Shown here: positions 7,178 to 8,407 of the stretch, piece after piece
Position numbering within the stretch: position 1 is the stretch's first letter
How the letters are laid out: each line of letters opens with the position of its first letter
Assembly: GCA_001603685.1 (NCBI GenBank)
Contig: LUZO01000009.1
Location: 1 to 8,407 of the forward strand
Origin: Bacteroidales bacterium Bact_23
Lineage (GTDB): Bacteria > Bacteroidota > Bacteroidia > Bacteroidales > Lentimicrobiaceae
DNA length: 8,407 nucleotides
Direction of reading: 5' to 3'
Program-made: the position numbers and the translations under genes
The notes under the pieces: model-generated
Seen by the model: only the letters and a program-made list of their open reading frames with translations
Told to the model about the DNA's origin: nothing
Databases searched by the model: none

Positions 7178-8070
7178 ATGAAGTATAAACAATCAAACTT
7201 CTTTATTTTTTGTACAATTGTTTTCTTGACCTTTTTTTCAGGAATCTTCAGACACGACGCTGATGAAAAGCATACTTAGAATTAGCCGCTAAAGAACAAT
7301 TTGACTGTGTCGGGCAAGTATTCAATGATACAACAGCAGGTGGTTCTTGTGTTTTGATTAGTGACCGTTTTGTTTTATCGGCTGCGCATGTTTTTATTGA
7401 CAGTGATACACGACCCGACACACTTAATTTTAATGGAATGACTATTGTCTCTTATGTTCCATACAATCATAGAATAACAGATGTTTCAAATCTGAATTTA
7501 ATATTCAAGGGACAAAAAGTAAAAGTCAAAAATTTATGGTTACATCCAAACTACCTTGATAGTCTCACAAAAAGCTCCTGCGACATTGCTATTCTTGAAT
7601 TAGAGAAACCATTAAATAAAATTGCAGCGGCAAAATTAAACAGCTTATTAAATGAACTAAATTCAGATGTTGTGGGGGTTGGATTTGGAGCGTCGGGCCC
7701 AGCAGACAGGCCTGATTTAGTTGGTGCGCATAATAAGAAAATAGCAGGAGAAAATGTTGTTGATAGAATTGGTGGATCGGAGTATATGGGTTTAAAGACT
7801 TTGTTAATTTGTGATTTTGACCACCCAACAAGAGAGGACTGTAACAAAACTGGAAGTCCTATACCAAGACCATTGGAATATATAACTTCAGGAGGTGACA
7901 GTGGTGGTGGCCTGTTCAGAATGAACAATAGTGAATGGGAGTTGATCGGTATTTGTTCAGGGGCGAATACTGACCTTGAACAATTGATGAAAACAGGCTA
8001 TTACGGTCAGACAATGGAATGGACTAGGGTATCGGTCTTTACAAAATGGATAAATGAACTAATACAATAA
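7178..8070 (+). pseudogene. Trypsin-like (S1/chymotrypsin fold) secreted serine protease, frameshifted after the signal peptide
   Basis: Seen: ATG 7178 opens a 33-codon frame (stop 7277-7279) starting MKYKQSN, with a hydrophobic core (FFIFCTIVFLTFF) that looks like a signal peptide and ending DADEKHT. The catalytic domain lies in another frame, open from 7267 to the stop at 8068-8070. It holds His (CAT 7387-7389, in LSAAHVF), Asp (GAC 7582-7584, in CDIAILEL) and Ser (AGT 7900-7902, in GGDSGGGLF), so the full triad is present. Before the His, this frame reads FDCVGQVFNDTTAGGSCVLI, the expected first strands of an S1 domain, but it has no ATG; the first possible start there is TTG 7354, which would remove those strands. 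One extra A in AAAA (7266-7269) would join both parts into 297 residues with six cysteines in the exported part. Inference: a recently broken gene, a sequencing error, or a gene needing slippage. The DNA is much more AT-rich than the genes to its left. Confidence 0.8.
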
Positions 8071-8091
8071 ACTGACTGTAACAATCAGTTT
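8069..8091 (+). repeat. Inverted repeat just after the protease stop codon
   Basis: AAACTGA (8069-8075) and TCAGTTT (8085-8091) are perfect 7-bp complements around a 9-base loop, and the left arm overlaps the protease stop codon. The position suggests a transcript-end hairpin. The following bases are not T-rich, so a classic intrinsic terminator is doubtful. Confidence 0.4.
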
Positions 8092-8289
8092 GCCATCGGT
8101 GCTGGTTCACTTCGTGGCTACCTTCTACGGTCGTGGTAAACGCAAGGCGGGCAAAGTGCTTCGATTGAACACTCCCGGTGAGTAATAAGTATTATTTTTG
8201 TATCAACATTTGTCGGTAAAACTCGCCCTGCGTCAAGCAGCCAAAACCTTACCAGCTATGTTGGCAGCAATTATAAACGATAGAGCAAA
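8071..8289. other. Non-coding stretch between protease locus and next gene
   Basis: I see no convincing gene here. Bases 8072-8182 are richer in G+C than the protease gene before them and contain a 40-codon open frame (from 8063, ending in two TAA stops at 8183-8188) with no ATG and no recognisable family. Imperfect arms lie near 8101-8113 (GTTCACTTCG) and 8162-8174 (CGATTGAACACT). A second imperfect pair lies at 8237-8244 and 8261-8268 (GCAGCCAA / TTGGCAGC, one mismatched pair), and a small CTGC-GTCAA-GCAG hairpin at 8228-8240. The make-up suggests a leader plus a possible repeat or recombination remnant. Confidence 0.4.
8193..8200 (+). promoter_or_regulatory. Possible -7 promoter box for the last gene
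   Basis: TATTTTTG matches TAnnTTTG exactly and lies about 90 bp before the ATG at 8290. The nearest upstream TTG (8165-8167) is 25 bases away, too far for a standard -33 element, so only half of the promoter is convincing. If it is used, the transcript has a leader of over 80 bases that includes the 8237-8268 inverted repeat. Confidence 0.35.
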
Positions 8290-8407
8290 ATGACATTTTT
8301 CCGTACAACAACAATAACATTATTACTATTTGTTTCGGTCGTGACTTATGGACTGGCAAATGGTAGCACAATAGATATTACACAAAAGACCGTTACAAAA
8401 GAAAAAA
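8290..8407 (+). CDS. Exported protein of unknown function, N-terminal part only (runs off the window)
   Basis: Seen: ATG 8290 opens a frame of 39 codons to the window edge. It starts MTFFRTTT, continues with a hydrophobic core (ITLLLFVSVVTYG) and then a polar stretch (NGSTIDITQKTVTKEK). This is a typical signal peptide with a likely cleavage site at GLA|N. No cysteine follows, so it is not an obvious lipoprotein. The mature domain is outside the window and no family can be assigned. It has the same strand and AT-rich composition as the protease locus, which suggests the same accessory block, but a link in function is not shown. The short length seen keeps confidence moderate. Confidence 0.6.
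   Translation, partial: MTFFRTTTITLLLFVSVVTYGLANGSTIDITQKTVTKEK

Noticed and set aside
8237..8268. Integron attC site
   Set aside because: GTTGGCA (8260-8266) breaks the GTTRRRY core at the last two positions, no matching RYYYAAC partner was found, and no integrase is in the window.

Overview
The window looks like chromosomal DNA of a Bacteroidota bacterium, probably Bacteroidales-like, though I cannot name a genus. Four things point there. The M1 metallopeptidase ends in a type IX secretion (T9SS) type-A sorting domain. Promoter boxes of the Bacteroidota form TAnnTTTG are present. Start codons lack Shine-Dalgarno sequences. The L27/L21 proteins begin directly with MAHKKG and MYAIVEI.

Layout. 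(1) 14-2359, minus: a secreted M1 zinc metallopeptidase with a T9SS C-terminal domain. (2) A 288-bp divergent intergenic region. (3) 2648-6224, plus: an outer-membrane efflux protein (TolC family), a periplasmic adaptor (HlyD/MacA family) and TsaB, very likely one transcript, with only 13 bp between adaptor and tsaB. (4) A terminator hairpin, then 6321-6944, minus: rpmA (L27) and rplU (L21), with a very good promoter just upstream of rplU. (5) From about 7020 to the end the DNA becomes clearly AT-rich. It carries a frameshifted trypsin-like (S1) serine protease, a roughly 220-bp non-coding stretch with inverted repeats and a promoter-like box, and the first 39 codons of a gene for another exported protein that runs off the window.

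Function. The left and middle parts are ordinary core genome: extracellular peptide degradation, two of the three parts of an efflux pump, tRNA t6A modification and two large-subunit ribosomal proteins. The right end looks like accessory DNA placed beside the ribosomal-protein operon. Its most notable feature is the protease. The catalytic domain has an intact His/Asp/Ser triad, but it lies in a different frame from a good signal peptide just upstream. One extra A in a run of four A's (7266-7269) would join them into a 297-residue secreted protease. I see no convincing CRISPR array, transposase, tRNA or rRNA, and no complete new multi-gene system.
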